Origin: Chroococcidiopsidaceae cyanobacterium CP_BM_RX_35
GTDB taxonomy: Bacteria > Cyanobacteriota > Cyanobacteriia > Cyanobacteriales > Chroococcidiopsidaceae
NCBI GenBank assembly: GCA_019242465.1
Contig: JAFAVL010000068.1
Coordinates: 1 to 26,671 of the forward strand
Direction of reading: 5' to 3'
Length of the DNA: 26,671 nucleotides
The translations under genes were made by a program, and so were the position numbers. Positions 8,933 to 17,487 of the stretch are shown one piece after another (positions within the stretch are counted from its first letter, which is position 1; every line of letters starts with the position of its first letter). The notes under the pieces are model-generated. The model did not search any database. It saw nothing but the letters and a program-made list of their open reading frames with translations, and was not told the DNA's origin.

Positions 8933-9155
8933 AAGAAGAAAGGCAGAGGGCAGAAGGGAAGAATTGTGGTTGGGGATTCAGACCCCAACCAAATAGATGC
9001 CACTGAATCAAAGATTCCAGTGGGGGACCGGAGGCGCTCCGCCTCCGGCTCCGCTCAAACCCTTGCTCCCTGCGCGGTCGCTCTTATGCCAAAGGCATCG
9101 GACATCATCCTTCTGCCCTCTGCCCTCTGCCCTCTGCCTTCTGCCTTCTTGTTGA
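8933..9155. repeat. hairpin cluster with heptanucleotide repeats
   Basis: The element is framed by GGCAGAGGGCAGAAGG (8942-8957) and its exact reverse complement CCTTCTGCCCTCTGCC (9109-9124), which continues as a tandem TCTGCCC/TCTGCCT heptamer tract to about 9150. Between them lie three further hairpins. One is TGGTTGGGG/CCCCAACCA (8967-8975 and 8983-8991). The second is CACTGAAT with ATTCCAGTG (about 9000-9022, one bulge). The third is CCGGAGGCG/CGCCTCCGG (9028-9036 and 9040-9048). This is typical of short tandemly repeated and MITE-like elements in cyanobacterial intergenic DNA. A 100-aa rightward frame across it (8882-9184) is judged non-coding. Confidence 0.8.
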
Positions 9156-9184
9156 CACAAAGGAAAAAACAGATCCTACATTGA

Positions 9185-9430
9185 TTGGTCTTTGTTTGAA
9201 CACGTGAATGACTTGCGCTTCAACAGTGTCAACAACAGAAGCACAACGCTATTTTCTGCATACTTATCAACGGTTAAGAGTTGAGTTTGGGGCTGTACAT
9301 TTTCAAATCAATTAGTAATTGTCATTCACAAGCGACAGCGATTTTAACTTGATTGTTGTGAAGGCAAATCATCAAACACACTGATTGCACAAATTAATTT
9401 TGAGGCTAGCAATCTTTAACCCAGACACCA
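9185..9430. other. intergenic sequence with no recognised feature
   Basis: AT-rich DNA between the hairpin cluster and the predicted small-RNA terminator. No ORF with a start signal, tRNA or repeat was recognised. Confidence 0.5.
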
Positions 9431-9466
9431 AGAAAAACCCTCTATTCCATAGAGTCATAGAGGGTT
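9431..9466 (-). terminator. rho-independent terminator of candidate sRNA copy 1
   Basis: Perfect 10-bp stem 9436-9445/9457-9466, followed on the minus strand by five T residues. Confidence 0.8.
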
Positions 9467-9498
9467 AATTTGTGTGTGAACGCTGATTAAACGTTTGC
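9431..9498 (-). ncRNA. candidate small RNA, family copy 1
   Basis: On the minus strand a -10-like TAATAT (9508-9503) lies 57 bp (centre to centre) from the outer palindrome of the adjacent array. It is followed by about 65 nt ending in a terminator hairpin (AACCCTCTAT/ATAGAGGGTT, 10-bp stem) and TTTTTCTT. The same layout recurs at 15324, 21985 and 23025. The predicted unpaired segment reads CGTTCACACACAAATTAA. No upstream gene on this strand needs the terminator. Its CGUUCACACA is complementary over 10 nt to 9763-9772 in the Omp85 leader. The start is inferred from the -10 box; no transcript evidence is available. Confidence 0.6.
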
Positions 9499-9555
9499 CC
9501 AAATATTAGCATCCTCAATTGCTTCTCATACATGTAGCAAGTCAGGAATTTGCTA

Positions 9556-9667
9556 ATGACAAAAGTCATGTATTTTTTTTGAGTATTACTATAGTCATGT
9601 GTCTAAACATGACTATAGTAATGTTTAGACAAGTTGCTATTTTGATAGGACGCTTGAGCCTTATGAT
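9556..9667. promoter_or_regulatory. bidirectional palindrome array upstream of Omp85 gene
   Basis: There are four phased sites: ATGACAAAAGTCAT (9556), ATTACTATAGTCAT (9585), ATGACTATAGTAAT (9609) and TTGCTATTTTG (9634). Start-to-start spacings are 29, 24 and 25 bp. Rightward, TATGAT (9662-9667) follows TTGCTATTTTG after 17 bp and would start transcription near 9674, giving a ~107-nt Omp85 leader. Leftward it serves candidate sRNA copy 1. The stretch GTTGCTATTTTGATA...TTGAGCCTTATGAT is shared with the M16 peptidase promoter. Sites 2 and 3 form a perfect 15-bp inverted repeat (9585-9599/9608-9622), overlapped by a second one (9600-9610/9621-9631). Confidence 0.8.
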
Positions 9668-9781
9668 CTCCTCTTAACGTTCCATTATTAGGAGAGTGCA
9701 ATCGTTTAAAAAAACTCAGCCCTGAGATTGCTGAAAGCTGATGGTTTTGATTGTAAAAATTCTGTGTGAACGTGAAACAAA

Positions 9782-12268
9782 ATGTGCTTGATCAATAGCT
9801 TTAACTGTGCCTGGATGCGAGCAATTGAGTTGAACAAGATGTCTCTAGCCCCTATCTGGTTGTCAATGGTGGCGGTAGCTGCACAGACTCCTGCAGCGGC
9901 ATACAGTGCTCCTCCTGATTCATCCCTACCGACAACAAGAGCAGGGGTACGAGGTTGGCAGTTGAAGAGACAAAGGCAAGACAGTCTTTCCGAAAAATCT
10001 CCCTTAACCTCTCCTACTTTGAGCTCTATCAGAGCGAGTGCAACTTGGGGTCAGAATCAAGTGGTTCAAACCAGACCTAAACCAAAGGCGATGACGACAC
10101 CAGGAATACTAGTATCACAGGCCAATACGACGCCAGCACCAGTTGCGCCCAACCAGCCAGTGCCCAAACCGTCCCAACCCAGTATCCCGACGGCGCCTCC
10201 TAGTGGGGGACAAACACCTGCAACTCCCAATCCGGCGGCGCCCAACAATGAGCCCAACCCGGTCGTACCAGTAATCCCTCCCCCAGGTACTGGTAGTCAG
10301 CCACAGCAACAAACGCCTAATCAAATTCCCCTTCCCATCACTCCCTCCCCGTCTCAGCGTCCTACCATCAACAACAATCTCCCACCAACTCCCCCACCCA
10401 CTACCACGCCCGGGAATGCCCAGCCCAGTCAAGCCCCCCCAACACCGGAGCCTCAAGTCCTAGTGGCAGAAGTGGCAATTACCAACGCCCAAGGGCAACC
10501 ACTGCCGCCAGATCTGCAAAACCAAGTCTACGGAGCAATTAGCACTCAACCAGGACGGACAACGACTCGCGCTCAGTTGCAAAGTGATATCAACGCGATT
10601 TTTGCCACAGGTTATTTCTCTGACGTGCGTGCCGTGCCATCAGATACTCCTTTGGGAGTGCGAGTGACGTTTATTGCCCAACCCAACCCAATCCTACGTA
10701 ACGTCCAAGTTCAAGCTAATGCTGGCACTGGCATCCCGTCTGTCTTGCCGCCGCGCGTGATTACTGACATCTTTAGCCCGCAGTATGGCACTCTCCTCAA
10801 CCTGGGACAGTTTGGGGAAGGCGTTAAGCAGTTAAACAAGTGGTACAAAGACCACGGCTATGTCTTAGCCCAAGTCATCGGTGCGCCACAAGTCTCACCT
10901 GACGGCACAGTGACCCTGCAAGTAGCAGAAGGCGTGATTGAGGGCATTCAAGTCAACTTCCGCAACAAAAGTGGGGATGATACTAACGCTAACGGGACAC
11001 CCTACGAACCCCATACCCGCAGGTTTATTGTGACTAGGGAATTGAAGTCAAAGCCTAACACAGTATTTAACCGTGCCATAATCCAACAAGATATCCAGCG
11101 GGTATACGGTCTGGGAATTTTTCAAGATGTGCAAGTAGCGCTGAATCCAGGACAAGACCCGCGTAAGGTTGATGTTGCACTCAATGTCAACGAGAAAGGT
11201 AACGCTTCGGTGTCACTAGGAGCAGGGATTGGTTCGACCAGTGGGCTGTTTGGTACCTTAAGTTTTCAACAGCAAAACCTGGGCGGCAACAACCAAACAC
11301 TGGGAGCCGATGCTGAAATTGGTACGACACGGGCGGACCGAGCATTTGATCTCCGCTTTACCGACCCCTGGATTGCTGGCGACCCTTACCATACTTCCTA
11401 TACGGTTGAGGGTTTCCTCCGCCAGGCGATTCCGTTGGTATTTGACAACGGTTTTACAAGGGACGTCTATCTTCCCAATGGCGACCGGCCTGTGGTGCAG
11501 CGGCTAGGTGGTTCGCTCTCGTTTACCCGTCCCCTGTCCCCGCATCCTTTATCACCGTCAGAATGGACAGCTTCAGCGGGCATAGAGTATCAACGAGTTT
11601 CCGTGCGTGATTCCAATGGCAACATCAGTCCCAAGGATAGCCTGGGGAATAATTTGAGCTTTTCTGGAACGGGTCAGGACGACCTGTTTACCGTGCAGGT
11701 GGGAGTGGTGCGAGACCGCCGGAATAACCTATCAGAACCTACCAGTGGTTCCCTATTTCGGATTGGCGATGAGCAGTCCTTGCCGATTGGACTTGGCAAT
11801 ATTCTCCTCAACCGAGTACGAGGCAGCTACAGTCAATACTTTCCGGTCAAACTGCTGCACTTCAACAAAAAAGGACCGCAGACTCTGGCTTTTAACCTCC
11901 AGTCAGCAACGATTGTGGGGGATCTGCCTCCCTACGAAGCCTTTGCGCTTGGCGGCACTGACTCAGTGCGGGGTTATAAGGAAGGCGGCTTAGCCGCTGC
12001 TCGCAGTTTTGTCCAAGCTACGGCTGAGTACCGATTCCCACTGTTCTCGATTATCGGTGGCGCACTGTTTTTTGATGCCGCGACTGACTTAGGAACTCAA
12101 AACTCCGTGCCTGGTAACCCAGGTGGAGTTAGGGGTAAACCCGGGAGTGGCTTTGGCTATGGAGCTGGTATCCGAGTGCGGTCTCCACTAGGGGCGATTC
12201 GGATTGACTACGGGATTACCGACCGTGGCACCAGTCGCATCGAATTTGGTATTGGAGAACGATTCTAA
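9782..12268 (+). CDS. Omp85/BamA-family outer-membrane assembly protein
   Basis: This 828-aa protein belongs to the Omp85 (BamA/Toc75-like) family, which folds beta-barrel proteins into the outer membrane. A hydrophobic signal region (MSLAPIWLSMVAVAAQTPAAAYS) begins at internal Met20; Met12 and Met20 are alternative starts (9815, 9839), and no Shine-Dalgarno marks ATG 9782. Residues ~110-225 are a Pro/Gln/Thr-rich linker common in cyanobacterial members. POTRA domains follow at ~225-460 (e.g. INAIFATGYFSDVRAVPS, VYGLGIFQDVQVALNPG). The C-terminal barrel includes the conserved GGTDSVRGYKEG loop and FGYGAGIRVRSPLGAIRIDYG, ending in Phe as outer-membrane proteins usually do. It is convergent with the M16 gene (36 bp between stops) and shares its promoter design. 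Confidence 0.95.
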   Translation: MCLINSFNCAWMRAIELNKMSLAPIWLSMVAVAAQTPAAAYSAPPDSSLPTTRAGVRGWQLKRQRQDSLSEKSPLTSPTLSSIRASATWGQNQVVQTRPKPKAMTTPGILVSQANTTPAPVAPNQPVPKPSQPSIPTAPPSGGQTPATPNPAAPNNEPNPVVPVIPPPGTGSQPQQQTPNQIPLPITPSPSQRPTINNNLPPTPPPTTTPGNAQPSQAPPTPEPQVLVAEVAITNAQGQPLPPDLQNQVYGAISTQPGRTTTRAQLQSDINAIFATGYFSDVRAVPSDTPLGVRVTFIAQPNPILRNVQVQANAGTGIPSVLPPRVITDIFSPQYGTLLNLGQFGEGVKQLNKWYKDHGYVLAQVIGAPQVSPDGTVTLQVAEGVIEGIQVNFRNKSGDDTNANGTPYEPHTRRFIVTRELKSKPNTVFNRAIIQQDIQRVYGLGIFQDVQVALNPGQDPRKVDVALNVNEKGNASVSLGAGIGSTSGLFGTLSFQQQNLGGNNQTLGADAEIGTTRADRAFDLRFTDPWIAGDPYHTSYTVEGFLRQAIPLVFDNGFTRDVYLPNGDRPVVQRLGGSLSFTRPLSPHPLSPSEWTASAGIEYQRVSVRDSNGNISPKDSLGNNLSFSGTGQDDLFTVQVGVVRDRRNNLSEPTSGSLFRIGDEQSLPIGLGNILLNRVRGSYSQYFPVKLLHFNKKGPQTLAFNLQSATIVGDLPPYEAFALGGTDSVRGYKEGGLAAARSFVQATAEYRFPLFSIIGGALFFDAATDLGTQNSVPGNPGGVRGKPGSGFGYGAGIRVRSPLGAIRIDYGITDRGTSRIEFGIGERF

Positions 12269-12304
12269 AGCATGACAGTAGACGGTGCTCAAAACCAAAC
12301 CTGC

Positions 12305-15097
12305 TTAAGTTTTCGAGGTAGATTCTCCTGGTCCCGCAGTTACAATGACTAGATTCTTCGGATGAATGAACTCTTGGATTGCCTGTTGGATCTGAGACAT
12401 GCTCACTGCCTCAATCTGTCGTGGAAAGGTGCGAATCTCCTCTCGGTCTAGCCCATAGACGGTATTACTCAAAATCTCGTCGCTCAAATCGCCAGGATTT
12501 GCTAAATCTACCGGGTAGCTGCTCGTAATCGAACGTTTCGCCGTGTTCAATTCCGCCTCCGTCACTCCTTGCTGACGCAGCTGTTGTAGCAGCGCTCTTG
12601 TACTGGCAATCGCCTTTTGAGCATCGCCAGGAGCTGTTTGCATCGAGATCAAGAACGGACCAGGAGCGCTCCCCGCTATAAAGTCGCTAGAGATGCCGTA
12701 GGTTAAGCCTTGCCGATCCCTGATTTCAGTTCCCAGGCGACTAGAGAGCGTATCTCCTCCCAAAATCTCGTTGAGGACCAGAGCTGCATAAAAGCGTGGG
12801 TCTTTACGGGAGACACCGCTGTTATAGCCAATATAAGTTACCGCTTCTGCCTTACCAGGCATAACTTGGCTAAGTTGCCTTGTAGCTTGAGGCAAAGACA
12901 CACTTGGCAAGTGCAAAGTAGGAGGTTGACCTTTAGCCTGCCACTGACTGAAAGCGTTATTGAGCAGTGAACGCACCTGAACTGGGTTAAAGTCGCCAAC
13001 CAAAGCTAGAACAGTCGTATCAGGACGATAATGCTCCTGATAAAAGTGGACAATGGCAGTACGAGTAATGCTCTTTAAGCTGGCTGTAGTAGGAAAGCTA
13101 TGAAACGGATGATTTTCTGGGTAGACTACCTGTTGAAATAGCCGTTGGCTTACCTGTTCGGGATTATCCAGCTCTAAGCTGAGGGCAGTCAAAGCCCGTT
13201 GACGACTTAACTCTAGCTGCTCAGTTGGGAAGGTAGCATGTTGCACCACATCGGCTAGGGTTTGGATAACAATCGGCAGATCGGTTACGAGCGCGTTGCC
13301 ACTGATGCTGACTCCCTCTCGGCTTGCACTAAAGCTCAGACTAGCACCACGATTTTCTAGGACTTTAGCTAGGGCAAGGGCAGTTTGGTCTGTTGTGCCA
13401 TTCATTAAGTTGGCAGCGGTGAGACTTGCTATGCCTGAGAGCTGATTGGTATCAAACTCAGTCCCGGCGGCAATTTGTCCGCTCAGGTTAACGGTTGGTA
13501 AGTTGTGGTCAGGCAGAAGCAGCACCTGCAACCCATTAGCTAGGGTAATTTGCTCAGGTAACGGTTGGGTGGTTGAAACTGTGGCTAAGGTCGCAGGTGG
13601 TAAGTATTTGGCGATTTCCGTTGGGTCTACAGGCTTACCAGGGCTGAAATTCTCAACGGTGCGACTAGCCGCTCCGGCTGTAGAAGTCCCAGGTTTCCCG
13701 CCTGGTAGGGTCGGTGCAAAAAAACCCACTGTCTGTTTCACTGGGTTAAGGTAAGTGTTAGCTACCCTCTGCACATCAGCAGCACTGACTTGAGCGATCG
13801 CGTTGAGATAGCGATCGCTATACCGATAATCTCCCGCCACTAGCTTGTTATATGCCAGTTGAGTCGCCAAAGAGGTGATGTCCTGGTTGCCTAGCACAAA
13901 CCCAGCTTGCAATTGAGTCTTAGCCCGGTTCAATTCTTCTTGAGTGACTGGCTGTTGCTGTAGTTGGACCAGGGACTGCTGTAAAACCTGGTTAACCTTG
14001 GATAACTCCTGTCCGGGAGCTGCCGTAGCGGTAATGCTGTACCAGCCCGGTTCAATCAGCTCTGCTGGACTCGCATCAGCTGCACTTGCCAAACCTGACT
14101 CGACTAAAGCTTGATAGAGCCTGGAACTGCGACCTCCCGACAAGATGGCATCCATAACATCTATAGCTGGCACGTCAGGATGGTTAACATCTGGTAAGGG
14201 GTACACCACTTGCAACAGTGCTGCACTGCCCGGTTGTTTTAAGACGACTGGCGTTTTAGCTGGTAGCTCTTTTACGGTCATAGTCGTCTGGTTTGGGGAA
14301 GCAGTCTTAGCCCGTTTAGGAATCTGACCAAAGGTTTGTTTGACAGTTGCCAGCACAGGTTCTGTGTCAAAATCTCCTACAATTGCTAGAGTGGCATTGT
14401 CCGGGCTGTAATGCGTCTGGTAATAATTCTGCAACTGTTCGACCGTAAATTTTTCCACATCAGCTTTCGTACCACCCACAGGTAGACCATAAGCTCGGTC
14501 GGGAAAAGCCGCTCGCATTACCGCTTTTTCTAGACGATATTCCGGTCCATTTTCGTAACCTTGTAACTCTGAGATCACTACATGCCGCTCACTCATTAGC
14601 TGCTGGGGCCCGTTAATGGAATTCTCCATCCGGTCAGCTTCCAATACCAGCAGCGCCTCTAAATTGTCCCGCTTTGCCGTACTAAAGTAGGCGGTTTCGT
14701 CGTAGCTAGTAAAGGCGTTGAACTGACTCCCCAAGGCACTCAATAGACGACCGAACTGTAGAGGACGATCCGTGGTACCTTTGAACATTAAGTGTTCGAG
14801 CTGGTGGGATAATCCATTCACCCCTGCTGCCTCATTGCGCGAACCCACCCGATACCACACCTGGACACTCACGACTGGCGCTGTATGGACTTCCTTAGTC
14901 AACACGGTCAAGCCATTGTCTAATATTGTTTGCCGCACTCCTTGAGTAAGGGAAAGACCTGGGACAGGTTGCACTACCGTTAATGGTACTAGAGCATTAG
15001 TGCGGTAAACACTGGACAGTATAATGGCACTCAGGAAAAAACTGAAGAACAAACTCACAAGGATGTATGGACGCAATTTAATAGGAAGAAAAGACAT
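12305..15097 (-). CDS. two-domain M16 zinc metallopeptidase, membrane-anchored or secreted
   Basis: This 930-aa protein carries two M16 (pitrilysin/processing-peptidase) halves. An N-terminal hydrophobic segment (residues ~9-30) would export or anchor it. The first half (~55-480) has the inverted zinc motif HQLEH (98-102) and the downstream glutamate in ERHVVISEL (Glu177), so it should be catalytic. The second half (~510-925) keeps the fold but has no HxxEH (GIASLTAANLMNGT stands at that place), as usual for the inactive partner domain. It degrades peptides or misfolded proteins, probably in the periplasm. Two HIP1 sites lie inside (13794, 13811). A palindrome array shared with the Omp85 gene drives it: -10 TATGAT at 15160-15155 and a ~50-nt leader without a Shine-Dalgarno. 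Confidence 0.94.
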   Translation of the reverse strand: MSFLPIKLRPYILVSLFFSFFLSAIILSSVYRTNALVPLTVVQPVPGLSLTQGVRQTILDNGLTVLTKEVHTAPVVSVQVWYRVGSRNEAAGVNGLSHQLEHLMFKGTTDRPLQFGRLLSALGSQFNAFTSYDETAYFSTAKRDNLEALLVLEADRMENSINGPQQLMSERHVVISELQGYENGPEYRLEKAVMRAAFPDRAYGLPVGGTKADVEKFTVEQLQNYYQTHYSPDNATLAIVGDFDTEPVLATVKQTFGQIPKRAKTASPNQTTMTVKELPAKTPVVLKQPGSAALLQVVYPLPDVNHPDVPAIDVMDAILSGGRSSRLYQALVESGLASAADASPAELIEPGWYSITATAAPGQELSKVNQVLQQSLVQLQQQPVTQEELNRAKTQLQAGFVLGNQDITSLATQLAYNKLVAGDYRYSDRYLNAIAQVSAADVQRVANTYLNPVKQTVGFFAPTLPGGKPGTSTAGAASRTVENFSPGKPVDPTEIAKYLPPATLATVSTTQPLPEQITLANGLQVLLLPDHNLPTVNLSGQIAAGTEFDTNQLSGIASLTAANLMNGTTDQTALALAKVLENRGASLSFSASREGVSISGNALVTDLPIVIQTLADVVQHATFPTEQLELSRQRALTALSLELDNPEQVSQRLFQQVVYPENHPFHSFPTTASLKSITRTAIVHFYQEHYRPDTTVLALVGDFNPVQVRSLLNNAFSQWQAKGQPPTLHLPSVSLPQATRQLSQVMPGKAEAVTYIGYNSGVSRKDPRFYAALVLNEILGGDTLSSRLGTEIRDRQGLTYGISSDFIAGSAPGPFLISMQTAPGDAQKAIASTRALLQQLRQQGVTEAELNTAKRSITSSYPVDLANPGDLSDEILSNTVYGLDREEIRTFPRQIEAVSMSQIQQAIQEFIHPKNLVIVTAGPGESTSKT

Positions 15098-15154
15098 GTT
15101 AGATTAATGTGAGGGTAAAGAAGAGTTTAACCAGAAGAGTGTTAATAGAAAACT

Positions 15155-15264
15155 ATCATAAGGCTCAAAAGATTTATCAAAATAGCAAATGATTGAAACG
15201 TGATTAAAGTCACATATCCAACTAGGATTAAAGTCACGCTTGCAACTTATATGACTTTTGTCAT
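15155..15264. promoter_or_regulatory. bidirectional palindrome array upstream of M16 gene
   Basis: Mirror image of the 9556 array. Sites are TTGCTATTTTG on the minus strand (15188-15178), GTGATTAAAGTCAC (15200-15213), a partly degenerate GGATTAAAGTCAC (15225-15237) and ATGACTTTTGTCAT (15251-15264). Spacings are 25, 24 and 27 bp. Leftward, the minus-strand -10 TATGAT (15160-15155) lies 17 bp beyond TTGCTATTTTG, the same spacing as at the Omp85 promoter. Rightward it serves candidate sRNA copy 2. Confidence 0.8.
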
Positions 15265-15323
15265 AGACAAAATTCTTACTTATTACATCTATGATCAGTA
15301 ATTGAAAATGCTATTATCTAAGG

Positions 15324-15381
15324 AAATGTTGATCTCATTCACACAAAAAGTAACCCTTTATAGCTTTATAAAGGGTTTTTT
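15324..15381 (+). ncRNA. candidate small RNA, family copy 2
   Basis: The -10-like TATTAT (15312-15317) lies 57 bp from the outer palindrome, and transcription would start near 15324. The ~58-nt product has a single-stranded CA-rich part (CTCATTCACACAAAAAG) and a perfect 11-bp terminator hairpin with six T. It is closest to copy 4 at 23025: both share GCTATTATCTAA in the promoter and the identical hairpin AACCCTTTATA-GCTT-TATAAAGGGTT. No gene precedes it on this strand for 3 kb, so the terminator has no other obvious client. Confidence 0.6.
15352..15381 (+). terminator. rho-independent terminator of candidate sRNA copy 2
   Basis: Perfect 11-bp stem 15352-15362/15367-15377 with loop GCTT and a T6 tract. 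It could also act weakly leftward for the glycosyltransferase transcript. Confidence 0.85.
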
Positions 15382-15469
15382 ATTGCTGAGAATAAGGGCT
15401 TTAACGTTGTTGCGGTAAATTGGATTTGAGAGGCTTCAGTATATTTACTAACAAGAGCATAAGATTCGC

Positions 15470-16735
15470 TTAGTAATGAGAATATATGTATGAGCTAGCA
15501 AACATAATTCCTCTTTTAATCAAATTAATTATTTTAGAAAATAAGATCTGTAACTTCTTTTTAACAGATCTGTATTCTTCAATCAAATTTATTACTGCAC
15601 TTGATGAATGTACTATTTTTGGCTCTATTAAAGCCAGTTCGATAAAACTTAGGAAAAATGGTATACCAGTGCTATAAAAGCGAATCTCAAAATCCTCCAC
15701 ATCCTTGAGAGTAACAAACAACTCAAGATCTGGCTGAAAAGCAGGGACTACAGAATGCTGCCATGTCCGAGTACCTGCATTTGATACAACATCAAATGAA
15801 AATAATATAGCTTGTTTAGTTCTGTTGACAACTACATCATTACAAAGCTCGAAGTTTATAGTAATTTTGTAAAAACCATCAGGAATTTTGATATATGGTC
15901 CATAGGAAATAAGACCTAAGTTTCCTTGAGGAATAGTAAATTTTCTGAGGCTTGACTTTTTATCTATGAATCCCGAAACCGGGTATAGTTGCTCTGGATT
16001 AATCCTAATTGTTGTTTGCCCTGCTAAATGCTTGAGGAAGCATTTCATCTGATGATATTTATAAGTATGCTTACTATCTAACTGTGTTCTTGGTAGTTGA
16101 AAGCCCCATCCAGCAAAATGCACTATATATGCTGAAGATGCTGACTTCAGAGACGCAGCAGGATGAAAGAAATAATTATACTGTTTGTCAAGATAGTAGA
16201 TTTGATATCTGAGTAACCTAGCTTTCCAGTTTAAATATGACTGTTCACGAAAAAGACCTAAGTAAATTGTTTCAGGCTCTTCAAACAAACCTTGATGCAA
16301 TTTACTAACCACAATCATTCCCGAATTAAAATAGTCTGAATGCCAGTTTTCTATGCTGCCCAGAGAAGCTTGAACTTGCTTAATTGCCTCACTTCTATCA
16401 ACTAAAGCACCTTCATTTACTACTCCGATTGCGTCCTCTGGAACTAGATTAAAAATATTTGGTGTGTTCGGAGAAACAATTACGTCACAATCTAAAAATA
16501 ATACTCTATCATACTGATTTAAATATTCTTTGACTTTTAGCTTATTATAATGAGGTGGAATGTTATTATCTGAATATACATTTTCTCTAATACAGGCAAA
16601 ATCGGCCCTCAATCTTTGGGCATAAGATTGAAGAGAGTCTTGAGAAAGTGAATAAATTTCCTCAGCTTCTTGACCAATAACAAGAGTTATGACAATTTGG
16701 CGGTTTAGAGGGGTATTTACAATCATGCTCGGCAC
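15470..16735 (-). CDS. GT8-like glycosyltransferase with C-terminal extension
   Basis: This 421-aa protein has an N-terminal GT-A fold of the GT8 type (~residues 10-235). It shows the metal-binding DxD in VLFLDCDVIV (Asp82, Asp84), the family motif DYFNSGMIVV (~134-143) and a C-terminal HFAGWGF (His206) matching the GT8 HxxG-type ligand. It would transfer a sugar from a nucleotide sugar to an unknown acceptor, perhaps in polysaccharide synthesis. Residues ~250-390 are beta-rich and not recognised. The coding sequence is clearly more AT-rich than the flanking envelope genes, which suggests separate ancestry. Met1 and Met4 are both possible starts. The candidate sRNA hairpin at 15352-15381 stands beyond its 3' end. 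Confidence 0.8.
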   Translation of the reverse strand: MPSMIVNTPLNRQIVITLVIGQEAEEIYSLSQDSLQSYAQRLRADFACIRENVYSDNNIPPHYNKLKVKEYLNQYDRVLFLDCDVIVSPNTPNIFNLVPEDAIGVVNEGALVDRSEAIKQVQASLGSIENWHSDYFNSGMIVVSKLHQGLFEEPETIYLGLFREQSYLNWKARLLRYQIYYLDKQYNYFFHPAASLKSASSAYIVHFAGWGFQLPRTQLDSKHTYKYHQMKCFLKHLAGQTTIRINPEQLYPVSGFIDKKSSLRKFTIPQGNLGLISYGPYIKIPDGFYKITINFELCNDVVVNRTKQAILFSFDVVSNAGTRTWQHSVVPAFQPDLELFVTLKDVEDFEIRFYSTGIPFFLSFIELALIEPKIVHSSSAVINLIEEYRSVKKKLQILFSKIINLIKRGIMFASSYIYSHY

Positions 16736-16795
16736 TAGGTAACGGTAGTATAATTATTGGTATATGGAATTAGGGCTTGTTGAACATAAATAATG

Positions 16796-17038
16796 TCAAA
16801 GCTGAGTAGGAGAACGACTAAAGGCATCTGGATTTTCATCGATAAGTTGCGAAAGTTCTAAAGATATACAAAGTCTAAACTCATCAGCAGCAGTTTTAGA
16901 GAGCCGGACATGTAAATAAGGAGCCAGCCCAAACTTAAAACAAGCAAACTGATAATCAAGATATAAATGCTCCAGCGAGGAGTAGGAAAAAATATTAGCA
17001 CAAGCAACTAAACACCAGGGTAAATTTGATTTTTCCAT
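16796..17038 (-). CDS. small hypothetical protein
   Basis: An 80-aa frame upstream of the glycosyltransferase on the same strand, 60 bp apart. It has no signal peptide and no recognised domain. The composition is mixed with several Cys and aromatic residues (WCLVACANIFSYSSLEHLYLDY). No Shine-Dalgarno precedes the ATG. It may be a genuine small gene in an operon with the glycosyltransferase or a chance frame; function unknown. Confidence 0.4.
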   Translation of the reverse strand: MEKSNLPWCLVACANIFSYSSLEHLYLDYQFACFKFGLAPYLHVRLSKTAADEFRLCISLELSQLIDENPDAFSRSPTQL

Positions 17039-17290
17039 TTGACTGTTTTGAAAATAAAAAATTAAAAAATAGAAAGTCTTTGAATTGCAAAAAATCGTAA
17101 AGCTAAGGTAGATATAGCGAGAGTAGTGCTTGATTTTCTGTTATTTTGGTAATAATATACAAGAAAAATAAGGCTATTCTAGTATAGTTATCTTAATTAA
17201 AATCAAGTGTCATTTTTACAAAAGTGTCGGCGTTTATGTAGTTCCTGTCTGTTCTATAAGCATTAAAGCAGAACTACTGACTAATCAAGC
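17039..17290. other. AT-rich intergenic sequence
   Basis: Very AT-rich DNA between the small leftward gene and the array at 17291. It contains GTGTCATTTTTACAAAAGTGTC (17209-17230), a loose relative of the palindrome motif. No gene was recognised. Confidence 0.4.
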
Positions 17291-17380
17291 ATGACTTAAG
17301 CTAGATTTCCTTTTATGACTTTAGTCATGGTTCACAAGTGACTTTTTATTGATGTATTCCACTTCCTCATACCTTATGCT
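17291..17380 (+). promoter_or_regulatory. palindrome array and promoter of the 17488 gene
   Basis: Three phased sites: ATGACTTAAG (half, 17291), ATGACTTTAGTCAT (17315-17328) and GTGACTTTTTATT (17338). Spacings are 24 and 23 bp. A -10-like TATGCT (17375-17380) is 56 bp from the full palindrome, the same distance as in the candidate sRNA promoters. The array and about 170 bp beyond it are repeated, diverged, at 20908-21118. Confidence 0.7.
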
Positions 17381-17487
17381 TGACCTATTAGTAGAAGTTG
17401 TTTTTTATAAGATTTATATAGATCCTGATACTCTATTTGCAATCTTATCTATAAAGTAGCCGTAATTAACATAAATAAAGATAAAAA

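Noticed and set aside
8882..9184. 100-aa rightward reading frame
   Set aside because: It runs through the hairpin and heptamer repeat cluster; its protein is repeat-derived (LLPSALCPLPSAF) and it has no ribosome-binding site.
9556..9622. Possible NtcA, CRP or LexA sites in the arrays
   Set aside because: The palindromes lack GTA-N8-TAC, TGTGA-N6-TCACA and the cyanobacterial LexA core; the conserved core is TGAC-N4-GTCA.
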